A DNA stretch of 64,000 nt from Bugula neritina (Eukaryota; Bryozoa; Gymnolaemata; Cheilostomatida; Bugulidae), in contig OZ037765.1 in assembly GCA_964035545.1 (NCBI GenBank), positions 11,774,698 to 11,838,697 on the forward strand, read 5' to 3'. The notes below the pieces were generated by a model. It saw only the letters and a program-made list of their open reading frames with translations, was not told the DNA's origin and searched no databases. Numbering within the stretch: position 1 is the first letter of the stretch; every line of letters begins with the position of its first letter. Both the position numbers and the translations under genes were made by a program. Positions 49,601 through 62,075 of this stretch are shown here, one piece after another.

Positions 49601-52600
49601 TAGCTAAATATAAAAATTGCTATTGATGAATAATCTGAAATGCATGATGAGAACTTGCAAGGATCAAGGCTTAGTTTACTTTGTGGTGTCAGCTGTTTCC
49701 TCCAGGCTGCCATAGCTATTCAACTCCTTGTGGGATTCCTTGTTGATATTCTGAGAATTAGGCTGAATTTCACCTGATGTGCTATTGTTTGCAGAAGCAG
49801 AGGCTTTGATATCAGCAGTCATGGCCAATGAGAAGTAAGCGTAGTCTACAGCTATGTACGTAATGAGGAACGGCATGGTAACTATCGGCGCCAGGAAGTT
49901 AACATCACCAACACAAATGAAGAGCAAAGAGGTGAGAGCCACTACGGTTAGCGATATGACTGGCACTTTGTTTGCTCCTTTCTACATTGAAATAGAGAAT
50001 ATATGTCAACGAAATGTATATAATCGAAAACCTGGGTAAGTCATATAATAGTGCATGAATTTTGATAAATTAACACCTATGGCACAGTATTTCAAGATAC
50101 CAATTCTTCAATATATTTTAATAATGGTAAGTAGAATAAAACAGTAGGAACAAGAAAAGGCAGTGTTAAATCACTTTGAAACAATTCAATACTATTCACA
50201 TTAGGTATACAGATGTTTTATGGAAATAAATTGGCAAGATTTTAGGGGAGATAACTTACACCCATGCCAAGGTAAGAGAGAGGACGAGGGAAATTGTTAT
50301 TTGTTGCTATAGACTGCAGAATGCGAGGAGCGCCATACAGACCTCCCATACAGGATGTTATAGAGGAGACGTACAGCCCGATAAGCCATAGAGCACCCAA
50401 TGCAGATACCTATTCAACAAGTAACTATGTGATGTAAACAATTTATATTTCCATAACTGATCCTTCACATGTTTCATGTGATATACAGAGAAATATTATA
50501 TTTAATGTCGGGAACTTTTTACTCCGCTTAAAATTTATTTCAATGAGAACAATCTACAAGAACTATGTAATTCTTGTCTTATTTCATTTTCAAATGAGTT
50601 TAATTTTAAAAAGTTATATTTTAATTATAAAAAAACATTTAAAAGTTTCAAAATCTCACCTTTTCTGAAATCATAAAGTCTGACAACAAGGCCCATCTCT
50701 CTACTATAGCACCAAGGACGAACACAAATATCACATAGAATGTACCACTAAAAAAAATGTAGTACATTAACATCAGTACATAAACTAAGAGAAGCTATGC
50801 TTCGAAAAATTAAATATAACAAAAATATAATGTTTGTAATAAAATGCCCTGTTGTAAAAAAACCCAGAGTGAGGACTTAAAGTCTATAAGTGGTTCAGTT
50901 CATATCAATGCGTAGGGGCCTAATAGTGAAGTTTAGACTACAGCATATTTCTTGACTTTAGCAATGCCCCCTATGTTTACTGCAGGGTATAAGAAGACGA
51001 CACTATAGTGTCGTCTTCTTATACCCCTCAGTGCACATTGGGCCATAGCTAAAGATACTGAAGTGTCTTTGCATGAACCTGATACTTTACAGGGCAGCAA
51101 CAAAAAATCATTTTGAGTTACAAAATGGCGGTGAATTAGCCACAAGAGACAAATTTTTAGAAAAATTCTAATAAGATAGTTACAATTTGGTATGTGGAAT
51201 GGAGTTTTTATGTTATTAATGAACATTAACGACATAAAAACATAACTAATAAGTATCAATTGTAGCAATATCACCAAGTACATCAAACCTATTTTTCACA
51301 CTAAAAATTAAATTTGCATGGCTATGAACAGATTCAGGTATAGCATTAACATCTTATGATGTGTAAATGAAATACCTATATTGGTGTTTTAACACCGTAA
51401 CAAACTAGTCTTGTTACGTTTGGTTGTTGGAATGTAGGATTATTAAGGAGTAACCTTAGTGCAGTGGCTGAGATAGTTCCTATAGCTATAGCTTTACGGG
51501 GGTTCCGAAGATCTCCAGACATGTTTATTCCAGATAGAACTCCACACGCTGTAGGAAAGAAAACTCCAAACACCGTGAAGAAGCTTTCTCCATTGCTGTA
51601 CTGCGGTGAAGTATTGTTTTTAAGTAGAGCAGTAGAATAACCTAGAACTCCGTCCACTGAAAAGAACAAATAACATCAAACAAAATTATATATCGCTCTG
51701 AGCTGTATATGCTTTAGGTACAAAAAATTGACAAGTATTGGGAACATTAAAGCTCACAGCAGCAATTATTGACTGAATAAAATAACTGTAAATAAGAGTG
51801 TGATACCAGCAAACCCAGTACTATTTCTATAGCACTAGCTACTTGAGAGGAAAGTGGATATGATCAATAAATCAACGCACAGTTATGATTATATAATGAG
51901 CATTAGAAGAGTTGATGACCTCATATATACAGAATAAAGTGTAGCAAGTAGCAGTAGCTGAACATACCACCATTATGAGGCATAAATGATCCAACTATAA
52001 AGTCCACAGCAGCTACCATTATTGTAAACAACAACACTAGCTGAAGTCTGATCACCCACTTCACACCAGCCAAATTGATGCCTGCAGAATATATAGTGTA
52101 TATTGGATAATATGTAGTGTATGTATTATCCTTTATAGCATGTCCATGCTATAAAAGATGATGCATACACAGTAAAACACTGCCTAAGATAATTGCAATA
52201 CATCTAAGTTGGTGCACATTACACACAGCTTTTGCTGTGGTAAGATATTTATTGTTAAATGCTGAATCAGTATGTTTCTGTGCACACAAGCTGTACATTG
52301 TACACTGTACATTATTTTACGGTCTCCAGGTACTTATATAGAAGAGTAATAACTCACCAGTGAGTAGAACAAGAGCTGCAATAGCAAACCCTCGAGCAAC
52401 CCATGGATTGGAAGTCGTTTGGAGAAGGTTGGAAATAGATTCTCCAAAACCCACTGTGTAGAGAGAACAGGAAACGGACTGCAAAATATTAGGATGTAAA
52501 AATCTCAACATGATTGTAGAAACCATGACTAGTGCTCAGTGCACTTCTAATCGACCAAACAATAACTAACAGTTTCACTTATCCATAAGTAGTAACCAGT

Positions 52601-53983
52601 TGTTTGAAAGTAGCAAATAATATGTAGACTAGTATTGCAAAATCATGAGAGATCATTGGCATGGCGAACAACTCATTGCCTAAAAATTCTCTCCACTGAG
52701 CAGTCTAAGAGTATTGTTACTATGAACTGTACAAGTGCACATCTTATAGTAAGCGGATAGTCAAATGAGCTGTATGTAAAGTTCTTATAACAATGTCTTT
52801 CTTTGTTTCAAAGCCAATGACGTCTATTGTATATTTCCATTTACCTGTCCAAAACAATAGAGAATACCGACAGCAACAGCGAGCTGTCCTCCCAGGACGT
52901 GATTGAGAAGGAAGTACACTCCGCCACTCTCCACTTTACATCTCTCACAGATCCCGATGCTGCTCATAGCGCCAATGGTAGCAACTAGCAGAGTGATGAA
53001 AATGATGAGTATTGACAATCCAACCCCTGCATTGCCCTGTGAAATCAAACATGCATGTATACCATACGAATGTGGCCACATATATTTTTAGACAATATAT
53101 AAAGTCTGTGCGTATTTTGAGCAGTTAAATCATACGTAAAAGTAGTTCCCAGGTGGCTCAGTGGTAAACGTCATGACGGAAAAGAAGTATTAGCTATAGT
53201 TTATGCTTTAAACAGGCTAACAATAAGTAAAAGTAGTTTGTACAGATTCACTTTAACTACACACCATTGTAGAATGGTGTCTAGCAATATACAGGTTGCG
53301 AGGAAATTAATTGCCACATGTCACACATGCCACACTCAAAAATGTTGTAATAGTACAGAACAAGTGTATAGCATGCATTAAAATTGCACTACTTTAGGTA
53401 TCATTATACTTACCACCATCCAGCCTGTCCTTAAGAATATTATAATACCAAAAATATTCAACATGCAGCTTGTAAACACACCATCCCATGCCCCAAACAG
53501 CACTCGTTCCGATAGGAAAAAATTTGCCTTCCACCATGGTTTGGATAATGTAGATTTCTGAAAAGAAATTAATACTGATTCGAGTTCAAATCTTTGTAAG
53601 GACTTTGCGCAGTAAGCAATGCTGGCAACATATGACATGTGAGCAAATATGACCGGATGCCATACCTAACATCGTTAATGACCACTTTTGACTAAGTTTG
53701 AAGTTTGATCCATTAACCCAAATAATGAGTGTCATGTTAGACTAACACTTATCGTCACTGGACTACGTCTATTCCAAATTAAAAACTTATTATTTTACAT
53801 TTTTTTGCTAATAGAACTTATCAGTATTGTAATAACTATAACTACCTGCTCTTCATAAAACAGCTCATTCTCATCACTATCAGTATCTTCAAGAATGTCA
53901 TCAGCATCTGAGAGTTTAGATGGCTGCTGCAGTTGCAGACCATATCGTTCCCAATCTGGTTCAGCATGCTTGCTTTCAGTCAT
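46644..53983 (-). CDS. SLC12A8: Solute carrier family 12 member 8 (cation-chloride cotransporter family)
   Basis: A multi-pass membrane transporter of the APC/SLC12 fold; SLC12A8 has been linked to polyamine and nicotinamide mononucleotide transport. Sixteen exons join in phase (minus strand): 53846-53983, 53414-53557, 52845-53036, 52358-52478, 51968-52081, 51455-51656, 50660-50747, 50262-50409, 49680-49977, 49205-49341, 48655-48706, 48504-48529, 48368-48465, 48055-48172, 47777-47828, 46644-46818; total 700 residues, close to human (714). Family landmarks: [89 protein letters not shown] and [20 protein letters not shown], then a hydrophilic loop, a last hydrophobic pair ([20 protein letters not shown]) and a polar tail ending [11 protein letters not shown]. 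The 26-base exon at 48504-48529 is inferred mainly because it restores phase. The exon 6 donor (GTTACT) is weak. Confidence 0.94.
50953..51060. repeat. Inverted repeat with a 42-bp perfect palindrome at its centre
   Basis: Bases 50985-51026 are a perfect spacerless palindrome: GGGTATAAGAAGACGACACTA directly followed by its reverse complement. Diverged inverted arms continue outward for about 30 bases (ACTTTAGCAATG at the left, CATAGCTAAAG at the right). It lies in the SLC12A8 intron between exons 6 and 7. The edges look like a small MITE; no target duplication was resolved. Confidence 0.85.
53149..53180 (+). repeat. tRNA-like A-box fragment, possible SINE head
   Basis: CCCAGGTGGCTCAGTGGTAAA resembles the D-arm/A-box part of a tRNA gene. 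No B box follows at the right distance, so it is only a fragment. Confidence 0.3.
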
Positions 53984-54660
53984 AATTTATAAACAGTAGA
54001 GAGTCTCAAGCCACGACATGTTTCATTGGAATTTGAAGGTGAGTAAAACAGCTTGTTCAACTACGCTAAAAATCAATAATCGCTTATAATTAATAACTTA
54101 TATGACATCTGCTACATCACTCGAGATATATGGTTCTTTTTAGTAGCTGCCAGTTTTCTCAACTGTTACAATGTTATTAGTGATAGATGAACCGTTGACA
54201 ACAAAATATAGGGAGATTTGACATTAACAGAATAAAAAGAACACGAGGTATAAAAAATAAAGTGATGCTGTTCATTGATACAAACTCATTAATGTCATGG
54301 ACCAGCAGAAATAAGTACAACTCAACGTGCACTTTACTATACCTGAACACAGATGCCGCAAATGTGTGCACAATAGCTATAAAGCAAAATTCCACCGCCA
54401 CACTCGGTTGTAATTGATATAAAAGGTAAGATTTTATGTCAACATATTGGCCTCAGAGTGTATCATAAAAAACATTTTTACATTTTATGCAACTTTCCAT
54501 TTTCGTTATAATGGTAGTTCGCCTAATAGTAGATCTGAAACCTAAATTCAGAATGCTAAACTTAGAATTGCAAATGTTAAGTTGGTAGTTGAGCTATGTT
54601 CATGAGCATTTCATTTCACAGGCTGCTACTTTTTACACCAAAAATATCAGCTAGCGGAGT

Positions 54661-54775
54661 AAGAAAGGAGTAAAAACATTCAGTCATAATTGCTCCTGTG
54701 CCACAGCAAAAACAAGTCCTTAGCTTAAAAAAGTTTGAAAAACCCTACCATCAGGGCTCCTCAAAGGGATAAAGA
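54661..54775 (+). mobile_element. SINE body fragment
   Basis: CAGTCATAATTGCTCCTGTG and CCATCAGGGCTCCTC match the body of the SINE at 27912-28085 with similar spacing. The head is missing. Confidence 0.55.
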
Positions 54776-54979
54776 CTTAGAAAACCAACTACAGCTTTTA
54801 TCAGCTCCAACCAACGTCCAATTCAATTTGAACAAAAACTGAAATTTTGCACCTTCCAGTTACTCTACACGAATCCTGCAAACTCTAGGACATAGAGTAG
54901 ACAGCAGTCTATTAATTATAGTCATAGTGCAACATTTTAGCATGTAAATTTGGGAATATCCAGTTGATGTAACCTAATT

Positions 54980-55900
54980 GAATTATAATCTGACATATAA
55001 CGATGACCATAACATTATGATTATAATAATTATTGACATAGAATTAAGTACAGTTAGTTAGAGTATAGTAATAGTGCCAGTATAGTGCTTTGAGCAATCA
55101 TTAATGAATATGAAATCACATAGTGATTGTACCTGTGACTGTTGATTATGTACTCATGTAGTTATAATCAAAATAGCCATTGCCATAGGCTATGGTAATG
55201 GCTAAGGCTAATAGTTGTGAGTGACTCTTATTTGAACGCATACCTCAAACTGTCAAAGTCAATGGCAGTGCTACGTCTAGTATTAGAACTATGAGTATGT
55301 TATGGAGAAGTGAAACGCTCTAATTTATAGAATCTATTGCTATCCATAAGCCTAGACTTAGAGTCCAGGTGAAAATGTCTTAGTTGTAATACTAATTGTG
55401 AAACTGAAACAGTGGATTATCTGTCTTAACAGTCTTATCAACACCATTAGTGGTTATTCTTAGACCTAGAAATAATATTGCTAATGGTAATATTTATATT
55501 GGACTATACAATAGCAATTACTTGCAGACCAGGACTTAGACTGTCACTGACACTACAGTTATGAGTTATTTACTTTTACTCAACTTTTAGTAGTTATACT
55601 AATACTTATAGTTAAGCCTTAAAGTTAAAGTTATGCTTTTACTATTACATTGCCATTTACAATTACTGATTTAGTTTTACCATCAGCATTAATATTAATA
55701 AATAAGCATAGTGCTACTCATACTCAGAGTCAGTCTCAGGGCGTACCGCATAACATTAACACTAACACTAACAGTAACAGAAATAAGTGATAACTGATAA
55801 GTCATAAGACTTAGACTAACTCTAAGTCATTAGATTTAGTAATAACTATAAATATAATCATAATGATAATGTTCATCATTATGTATTGCTAGAACTAGAA
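54980..55900. repeat. AT-rich region with degenerate hexamer repeats
   Basis: Scattered runs of TAATACTTATAGTTA-, ACACTAACACTAACAGTAAC- and CATACTCAGAGTCAG-like words, older and more diverged than the tract at 41.5-42.6 kb. Confidence 0.5.
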
Positions 55901-56379
55901 GTGTAGCAACCACAGAAGTAATACTTACTTATAGTGAACTTTATATACACATACTAACTCCTAGTCTAGCACTTACAGTAAAAATAAAGCTATAACTACT
56001 AAATCTTATGCACATGGTGATGTTGTGTCAGAAAATTTTTAACCACTCGGATGCAGCGTTAAAATTAATACATACAACGCAATGAAGTCATTTGAATACT
56101 TGAAAGAGGAGACAACTTTACCACAATAGTCTCTATTCATGAGAACTTGTGATAAGTGGCGTTTTGCTATCGGTACGATCCGGTACGGCGTACCGCTTGA
56201 CAAAAATGAACTGAAAATGAAAAAAGTGGGATTTTCAATTGTCTAATAAGGAATTTCCACAAAATTATAGCCGATTGTTATAGAATATACAGCGATTGAA
56301 AGTCCAACAGGTACCTATCGCATAAAATATTCAGGCAGCTAATTTTGGTTTATTCTAACTATTTAGAACTGTTTTATGA

Positions 56380-56524
56380 GCAGCTCCGAGTTGGGGTGAC
56401 TAAGTGCGGTAGTTCGGAATCCTCAGGTTTTAAATTGAAACCAATGAATTAAATATGAAACCCCCCTACCATACACTCGAAAATTCTAAACTATTGCACT
56501 CAGTCACTCTCAACTCGGAGCTGC
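56380..56524. mobile_element. Small inverted-repeat MITE
   Basis: GCAGCTCCGAGTTGGGGTGA at the left and CACTCTCAACTCGGAGCTGC at the right are near-perfect inverted repeats; the pairing continues inward (CTAAGTGC against GCACTCAG). Length is about 145 bp. The GCAGC...GGGGTGACTAAG layout resembles the repeat at about 3025. Confidence 0.75.
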
Positions 56525-57198
56525 TTGTAGAATACATTTACTATTCGCGTTCTAGCTTGTTGCCAGTTCATGCTTTTGGTCTAACTCGTTACTGTTCTAC
56601 ATAAATTAAAGTATTTTTCAAATTTCATTATGAGTAAGCCTATTGCAAATAATTAGTTGAATCTTATTGATATGTTTCGTAATAAAGGGTAGGATTTAAA
56701 ATTTTCAGTCTGACATAAAAATTAAAATAGCTGACAGTGACACTTATAATGATTGTCACTTCATGATAAAATGACAGTCACTGTCAGCTAGTAGTAGTTG
56801 TCACCAATAGTAATTACCTAAGCCTAAAAGTAAAGGTACAAGCAAAATTTTTACACCAACAGTACAGGTACTACTACGGCTGCTGCTGCCGTCACCACCA
56901 TTCATTCAATCATTGTCAGAACCGAATGAACACAAGTAGTTCAAGTATGTTGCTTGTGTTACATGCATAATGCATTTTAAACTTTTAAAACAGTGTTTGA
57001 AATTTGAACTATGCCAGATAGATGGATGATAAAATTGTTTCTCAATTTATACATACTAAGTATTACTATTACTATTAGTACTCACTCTGTGTCGATAGAA
57101 CATTTAGATATCACAAAAATGTTTAAGTTAAATGCCTCGTTTATAACAGTGTGTTACAGTGGGTAGGCAATGAATCAGCATATCACTGATTTTTTTAA

Positions 57199-59651
57199 TT
57201 ATTCATGAATATTTATTCTCAAATCCCGTATTGTTCGGGGAAGGAAGCTGTTGTGGTAGACACTAGTCTTTGCAGATATTGATGTTAACTGTCCTCTGCT
57301 CGCAGCTCTAGTGGTCATAGTTGTATTTAATTGGTTGTTGACGATCTCATCATAATTATAAGACAAAGTATTATTGCTGGTTTCATTTTCTAGAATTTTG
57401 TGTAGTAATGTCATTCGATGGTTTCGTCTTCTGGATTCTAGTGGTACCAGTTCAAGAAGATTTCTGGCTTCAGTGACACTTTTCCGTCCTTTAACAGTAC
57501 TTATGGAGCGGACAGCTTTCCGTTAGACACTTTCTATGAATTCAATGGTCTGTTTACTGGTGGGATCCCATAGTGTCCCCATACTCCAGTATCGGTCGAC
57601 ACAGGCTAGTGTATGCCAATAATCGGCTTTTGGTAGGTGCAGAATGTAGTGTGTATTTAATAGCCCCAATAATTTTGGTTGCTTTGCTGGTTTTTTGAGC
57701 GATGTGTTGGTCAAACTTTAGATCTTGCTGGAGCGTGATACCAAGATAGCGAGTTTTGTCTGTCCAAGGTATGTCAGCATCACCTAGTTTATACGCGGGT
57801 GTTTGGCTTCTTTTGTTGAATGCTATTGCATGGCATTTGGATGCGTTAAATGGCATTTTCCATTTCTGCGACCATGCTTGTACAGCATCAAAGTTTTTTT
57901 GAAATTCTACCGATTCCTCGTAGCAGTTGACTTCCTGGTATAAGAGGGTATCATCTGCATAAAGGCTAACGTTACAAGTTACTACATCTGGTAGATCGTT
58001 GATATATACAAGGAAGAGTGTAGGCCCTAGAACTGAACCTTGAGGTATTCCGGATGTTACATCGCACACACTCGACATTTGATTCTTTAGAACGACTCTC
58101 TGTTTTCGCCCTGTCAGAAAGTCTTGAATCCAGTTTAAAAGAGAGGGGTCTAAATCAGCAATAGCTCTCAGTTTCTGCAGTAGCAAGCTATGCGGTACTT
58201 TGTCAAAAGCCTTTTTAAAGTCTAAGATAAGGGCATATGTAATTTTGTTCTGTTCCATTGATTTAGCCAGATCATGGTAAGTGGCACATAATTGGGTCTC
58301 GCAGGACATACCTCTCCGGAACCCATGTTGCCGATGGTGAAGGAAGGTATCCAGTTTTTTGTTGAGGTGATGAAGGACAATATGTTCAAGAATCTTACAT
58401 GGTATTGATGTTAGGGAAATAGGCCTGTAATTGAACACTTGGTTAGCCTCTCCTCCTTTGTGAATTGGGGTCACATTTGCCAGTTTCCATTGGTCAGGCA
58501 ATCGGCCATATTTTATAGAGGCTCGATATACGTGGCTGAGACACTCAGCGGTGGTATGTATGTCTATCATGAGGTCTGGTTTCCGGATCCCATCCGGTCC
58601 CGGAGACTTACCATTTCCTAGTGAAATAATCAGCTTAGCAACACCATCTTCCGATATCTCTATTTTTTCATGTTTGCTTATATTTTTTTAGGAAAAAGGA
58701 ATCCCCAGTTTGTTTATATTTCTTATATGTTCTTCTTTGTTTAGACACAAGTTTTTCAGCTGCTTTACCAAACCACTCAGGTTGACTGGTCTTCTTGCGA
58801 TTAAGCTCTTTTGTAGGAACACAATCCTCTATGTTTGCCTGTAGTTGACTGGTGAATAACAACCACATTTTGTTTGGATCCTCCATCCCTGCCAAGTTTT
58901 CACTGAGTTCCTGCATACGCTCACAAAAGGTCTCTTCATCAGCCTCTTTGTATCGTTTCACAATGAATTTAGTGCTAGCTTTGTGCCACTGAACCACAGG
59001 CTTTAATGTAGCACTTACAATGTAGTGATCACTTAAGCCAAGTTGAATGATGTCAGTATCCAAGACGTAGCCAGGTGTATTAATGCAGATGAGGTCTAAT
59101 GTGTTTCCCTTGACATGAGTTAGCTCCAAAACCATCTGGCTCAGCATAAATTCATCCAGGATATTGATGAACTCCCTTTGAATGTGCTTGTGTTGGCATT
59201 CAGGTTTCACTAGTTTTTGTTTCCAATCAATACCTGGGAGGTTGAAGTCCCCAGTCAGGATCAGCACATGGCTAGGGAATTTGTTTGTTATGTTCTCAAG
59301 GATGGTGTGTAGTTTGTTCATATTCCTTAGGTGTACATAAGGTCTATAGAGGCAGCAGATGATGGTTTGCGGTTCCATTGCTACAACTAATATTTCCTCT
59401 TTGAGGTTGTCAATGTTTATTTTCATTGGTTTCAGGTCACGATCCAAGGCAAGTAGCACTCCTCCTCCATGTAGGGTTCTGTCTCTCCTAAATATTTTCT
59501 TGCTTGGATCTTCAATGATGCAACAGTCCGGAACTGTTTCATCTAAGTGGGTTTCAGTTAAGCAGATATTGTTACATTTATTTGTTGAAGCAGTTATTTC
59601 AGCAGTTTTGCCTTTGGCTGATTTAGTATTTGCGAGAAAAAGTTTTAGCAT
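57199..59651 (-). pseudogene. LINE ORF2: AP-type endonuclease and reverse transcriptase, broken
   Basis: Encodes the replication enzyme of the LINE, which nicks target DNA and copies its own RNA there. Endonuclease part (59651 down to about 58668): ICLTETHLDE, GGGVLLALDRD, LTGDFNLPGIDW and LGLSDHYIVSATL are recognisable catalytic-region motifs. Reverse transcriptase part (about 58680 down to 57554): GKSPGPDG, FRRGMSCETQL, LDFKKAFDKVPH, GIPQGSVLGPTLF and the catalytic YADDTLL. The C-terminal part continues to 57199. Breaks: a one-base frameshift at an A-run near 58685, a second frameshift near 57580, and a TAA stop near 57535 where the family usually has Gln. Start chosen at the ATG overlapping the ORF1 stop. 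Confidence 0.93.
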
Positions 59652-60567
59652 GTTGTCTCCTTTGTTTCATTAAGAGCAGGGTTCAGCGGGCGCCATTCCC
59701 CCGATTGGAGTTGCTCTTCTATTCCAACTTTCGTTTCCCGGATTCTGATGCGGTACTGTCTGTTTGCATTTGCGTCATCTTCTTCAAGTCTGCGAATTTG
59801 ATCAGGAAGTTGAAATTCTTTATCACGCATCTCTTTACTGGTATCAAGCTTGCAGAAAACTCCTGTAGTTCTTGTATCCTTTGCATTGGTTCTTTTTATG
59901 AACTCCCATTTACTGGGCTCATCTGCAAAAACAAAAGTTTGATTGGCCTGATCTTATTTTCAATCTTCTTTCCCAGTCGTATGGCTTGGAAAGGCATTTG
60001 GTAGTGTAGATAGAGCTTGAAGCGCATTAACTCTTGGACTTCCTGTATCGCAGTTGTATTTTCTTTCTCCTCAATGCCGTAGAGGATAGCATTATTCTTT
60101 CTCATTTCATTTTCACTCTGTTGATTATTTTGCACCATCATATTTTCAGCAGATTGGTTGATTTGTACTGCTTTTTGGATGTTTTGTGAAGTTTCCCTCA
60201 GAGTTGTTTCACAGGATTTTTCCAGTTTTAGAATTCGCTCAGCATTAATTTTCGCTGCATCTGCATATGTTTGGGTGAACTTTTTCATCATTTGTTCAAG
60301 ATCATTTAGCTTAGTAAGCGTGGAGGGGTTCTCCTCCCCAGGAAGAGAGTTTTTGGGTATGGTATTCTTAATGATGGACCTACATTGGTCGCAGTACCAT
60401 CTAACACCTAGTGTCTCTAGTTTAATAACCAAGTTAACATCAGCAGCCTGTAAACCTTGGCACATGCCATGAAACCAAGTGGAGCACTGGTCACAGGATA
60501 TCCACTTTTGAGATGTTCTGTTGCCTACCTGGACGGTACACTCAGTATGCATTGTAAATCTGGGCAT
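59645..60567 (-). pseudogene. LINE ORF1: PHD-finger and coiled-coil RNA-binding protein, frameshifted
   Basis: Starts MPRFTMHTECTVQVGNRT and has a PHD-type zinc finger whose first half is WISCDQCSTWFHGMCQGL and second half RWYCDQCRSII, with Cys and His spaced as in PHD fingers. A long polar stretch rich in Gln, Asn and Lys follows, probably coiled coil. Such ORF1 proteins bind the element's RNA. A one-base frameshift near 59940 separates the front part from the end part (WEFIKRTNAKDTRTTGV to ETKETTC). The final TAA overlaps the ORF2 start codon, as in elements that translate ORF2 by termination-reinitiation. Confidence 0.88.
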
Positions 60568-60599
60568 TATTTATGTACTCTAAGCTACTCTAATTAAGT

Positions 60600-61240
60600 G
60601 ATTTATTGTATGTATAGAGTGGAATCTGAAGTTTCTCAATCACCAGGAACTGAGTTTTTGTGATTGTATAATTGTTCTTTCAATGGTTGTATTTTTCCTG
60701 AAATTTATGAGCCTCTAGTTTTATAAAAACTTCTAGTTACAACCCTTTTGCCTAAAAAATAAAATAATATCCAACTGTGCTTTTTAGCGCTTCATTTGCT
60801 ATATCAGATTTATAAATCTACATTTCAAGATGTAATTAAGTCATCAGTTGGAGTAAGTTTAGATTTATTAAACATAGTATTTTTAGGTCAAGATTGTTTT
60901 GCGTAGGTTTGTACATTTTAAAGATATGCTTGGTAGGAAGAAAATGGAAGGAATTTGCTACCCTGCTAGTCTGCAAAAACTTGGGCTGAGAAATGAGCTC
61001 AATATCCCTGGCTCGTATTCAACAAGGTAGAGGATTGCTTTGTCAGGCGTGTCTGCTGCAAAGAGAGTTACTCTACTTGCATCAAAAACGTCTCGAATAA
61101 GGAGAAGCAAAGGAAAAGGAAAAGCAGATAGCATCACTTTAAAAATATTATAGACTACAATTATAGTGAAGCACGTCTAGATGCTATATCTGCAAGCAGA
61201 AAAGTGATGAACACAATTTGCCAACAATGCTTGTTGACAG
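60600..61240. other. Region between the LINE and the transposase relic
   Basis: No firm gene. Part of it may be the 5' end of the decayed hAT-type transposase that becomes recognisable after 61250. Confidence 0.35.
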
Positions 61241-61249
61241 CATGAAGAA

Positions 61250-61798
61250 GCAACTGAGATGTTTTTAGATGTGCCTACCATATTGCAAAACTAGATAGGC
61301 CCTATTCTAATACATCTCATTTAATAGAGCCAAATGAGTTAAATGGCGGTAATTGTGGTATATCTCTTCACTCTTGTGCTTCAGTTTATGAAACAATATC
61401 TTGCATAAGTTCGGAGATGAAAAAAACTTATGAATAAAATAATCAACTCCAACAAAAAAGTGCCTTTAAATCAACATTTTTGTCCAGCAAATCAGTTTTG
61501 GCAATCTACATTAAGTCATTTATTTTGATTCAGACAATGTGTCTGATGAATTTTTTTTGCTACTCTTTTTCTGCTGACTCCATAACTAAATAAATTTTCA
61601 GACCAATATCTATCTGAAACCTGATGAGAGTCTGCTCTGATGGTGCTTCAACTATGGTTGGCAAAAGCTCTGGAGTGCTAACCAAGCTGAAATAATGATT
61701 TCCAAATGCATTTCTCTGGCACATTGCATGTGTTATCATGTTGAGTTGGCTGTAAATGATGCTGTGAAATCTATTGGTCAAACCAACCATGTAAAAAT
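61250..61798 (+). pseudogene. Decayed hAT/ZBED-type transposase gene (left part)
   Basis: Read across several frames, the plus strand encodes pieces typical of hAT-like transposases related to vertebrate ZNF862/ZBED genes: AYHIAKLDRPYSNTSHLIEP, ELNGGNCGISLHS, VCSDGASTMVGKSSGVLTKL and ELAVNDAVKSIGQTNHVK. Multiple stops and frameshifts show that it is dead. At 61798 it is cut by a younger hAT-like element, and the coding similarity resumes at 63963. Confidence 0.72.
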
Positions 61799-62075
61799 CA
61801 GGGTTGGGGTCAATTACATGTGAATGTAATTAATTACAATTACAATTACATCAAAATTTGTCAATTACAATTATAATTACATGTAAAAAGTAATGTAATT
61901 AATTACAATTACAATTACATGGCAATGTAATTAATTACAATTACAATTACTTTTGTTCTTACAAGCAATAAATAGAAGTTATGCAAGCTCCCTTATAGTA
62001 TCCAAATACCAGGGGCAATTTTGACAGGGGTGAACCTCCTTTGTTCTCAACAGTGATACTATACTACCTATAGAC

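Larger units (their letters stand above)
57150..60600 (-). mobile_element. Non-LTR retrotransposon (LINE), CR1/Jockey-type, degraded
   Basis: A nearly full-length LINE in minus orientation with two open reading frames: ORF1 with a PHD-like zinc finger and ORF2 with an endonuclease and a reverse transcriptase. PHD-finger ORF1 proteins are known from CR1-like lineages, so I infer that group. ORF1 and ORF2 overlap at ATGCTAA (59645-59651). At least three frameshifts and one in-frame stop make this copy inactive. The outer limits are approximate because no target duplication was found; no poly(A) tail is seen, as in CR1 elements. Confidence 0.93.

Noticed and set aside
53149-53180. Functional tRNA gene
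   Set aside because: Only an A-box-like part is present, without a B box or cloverleaf.
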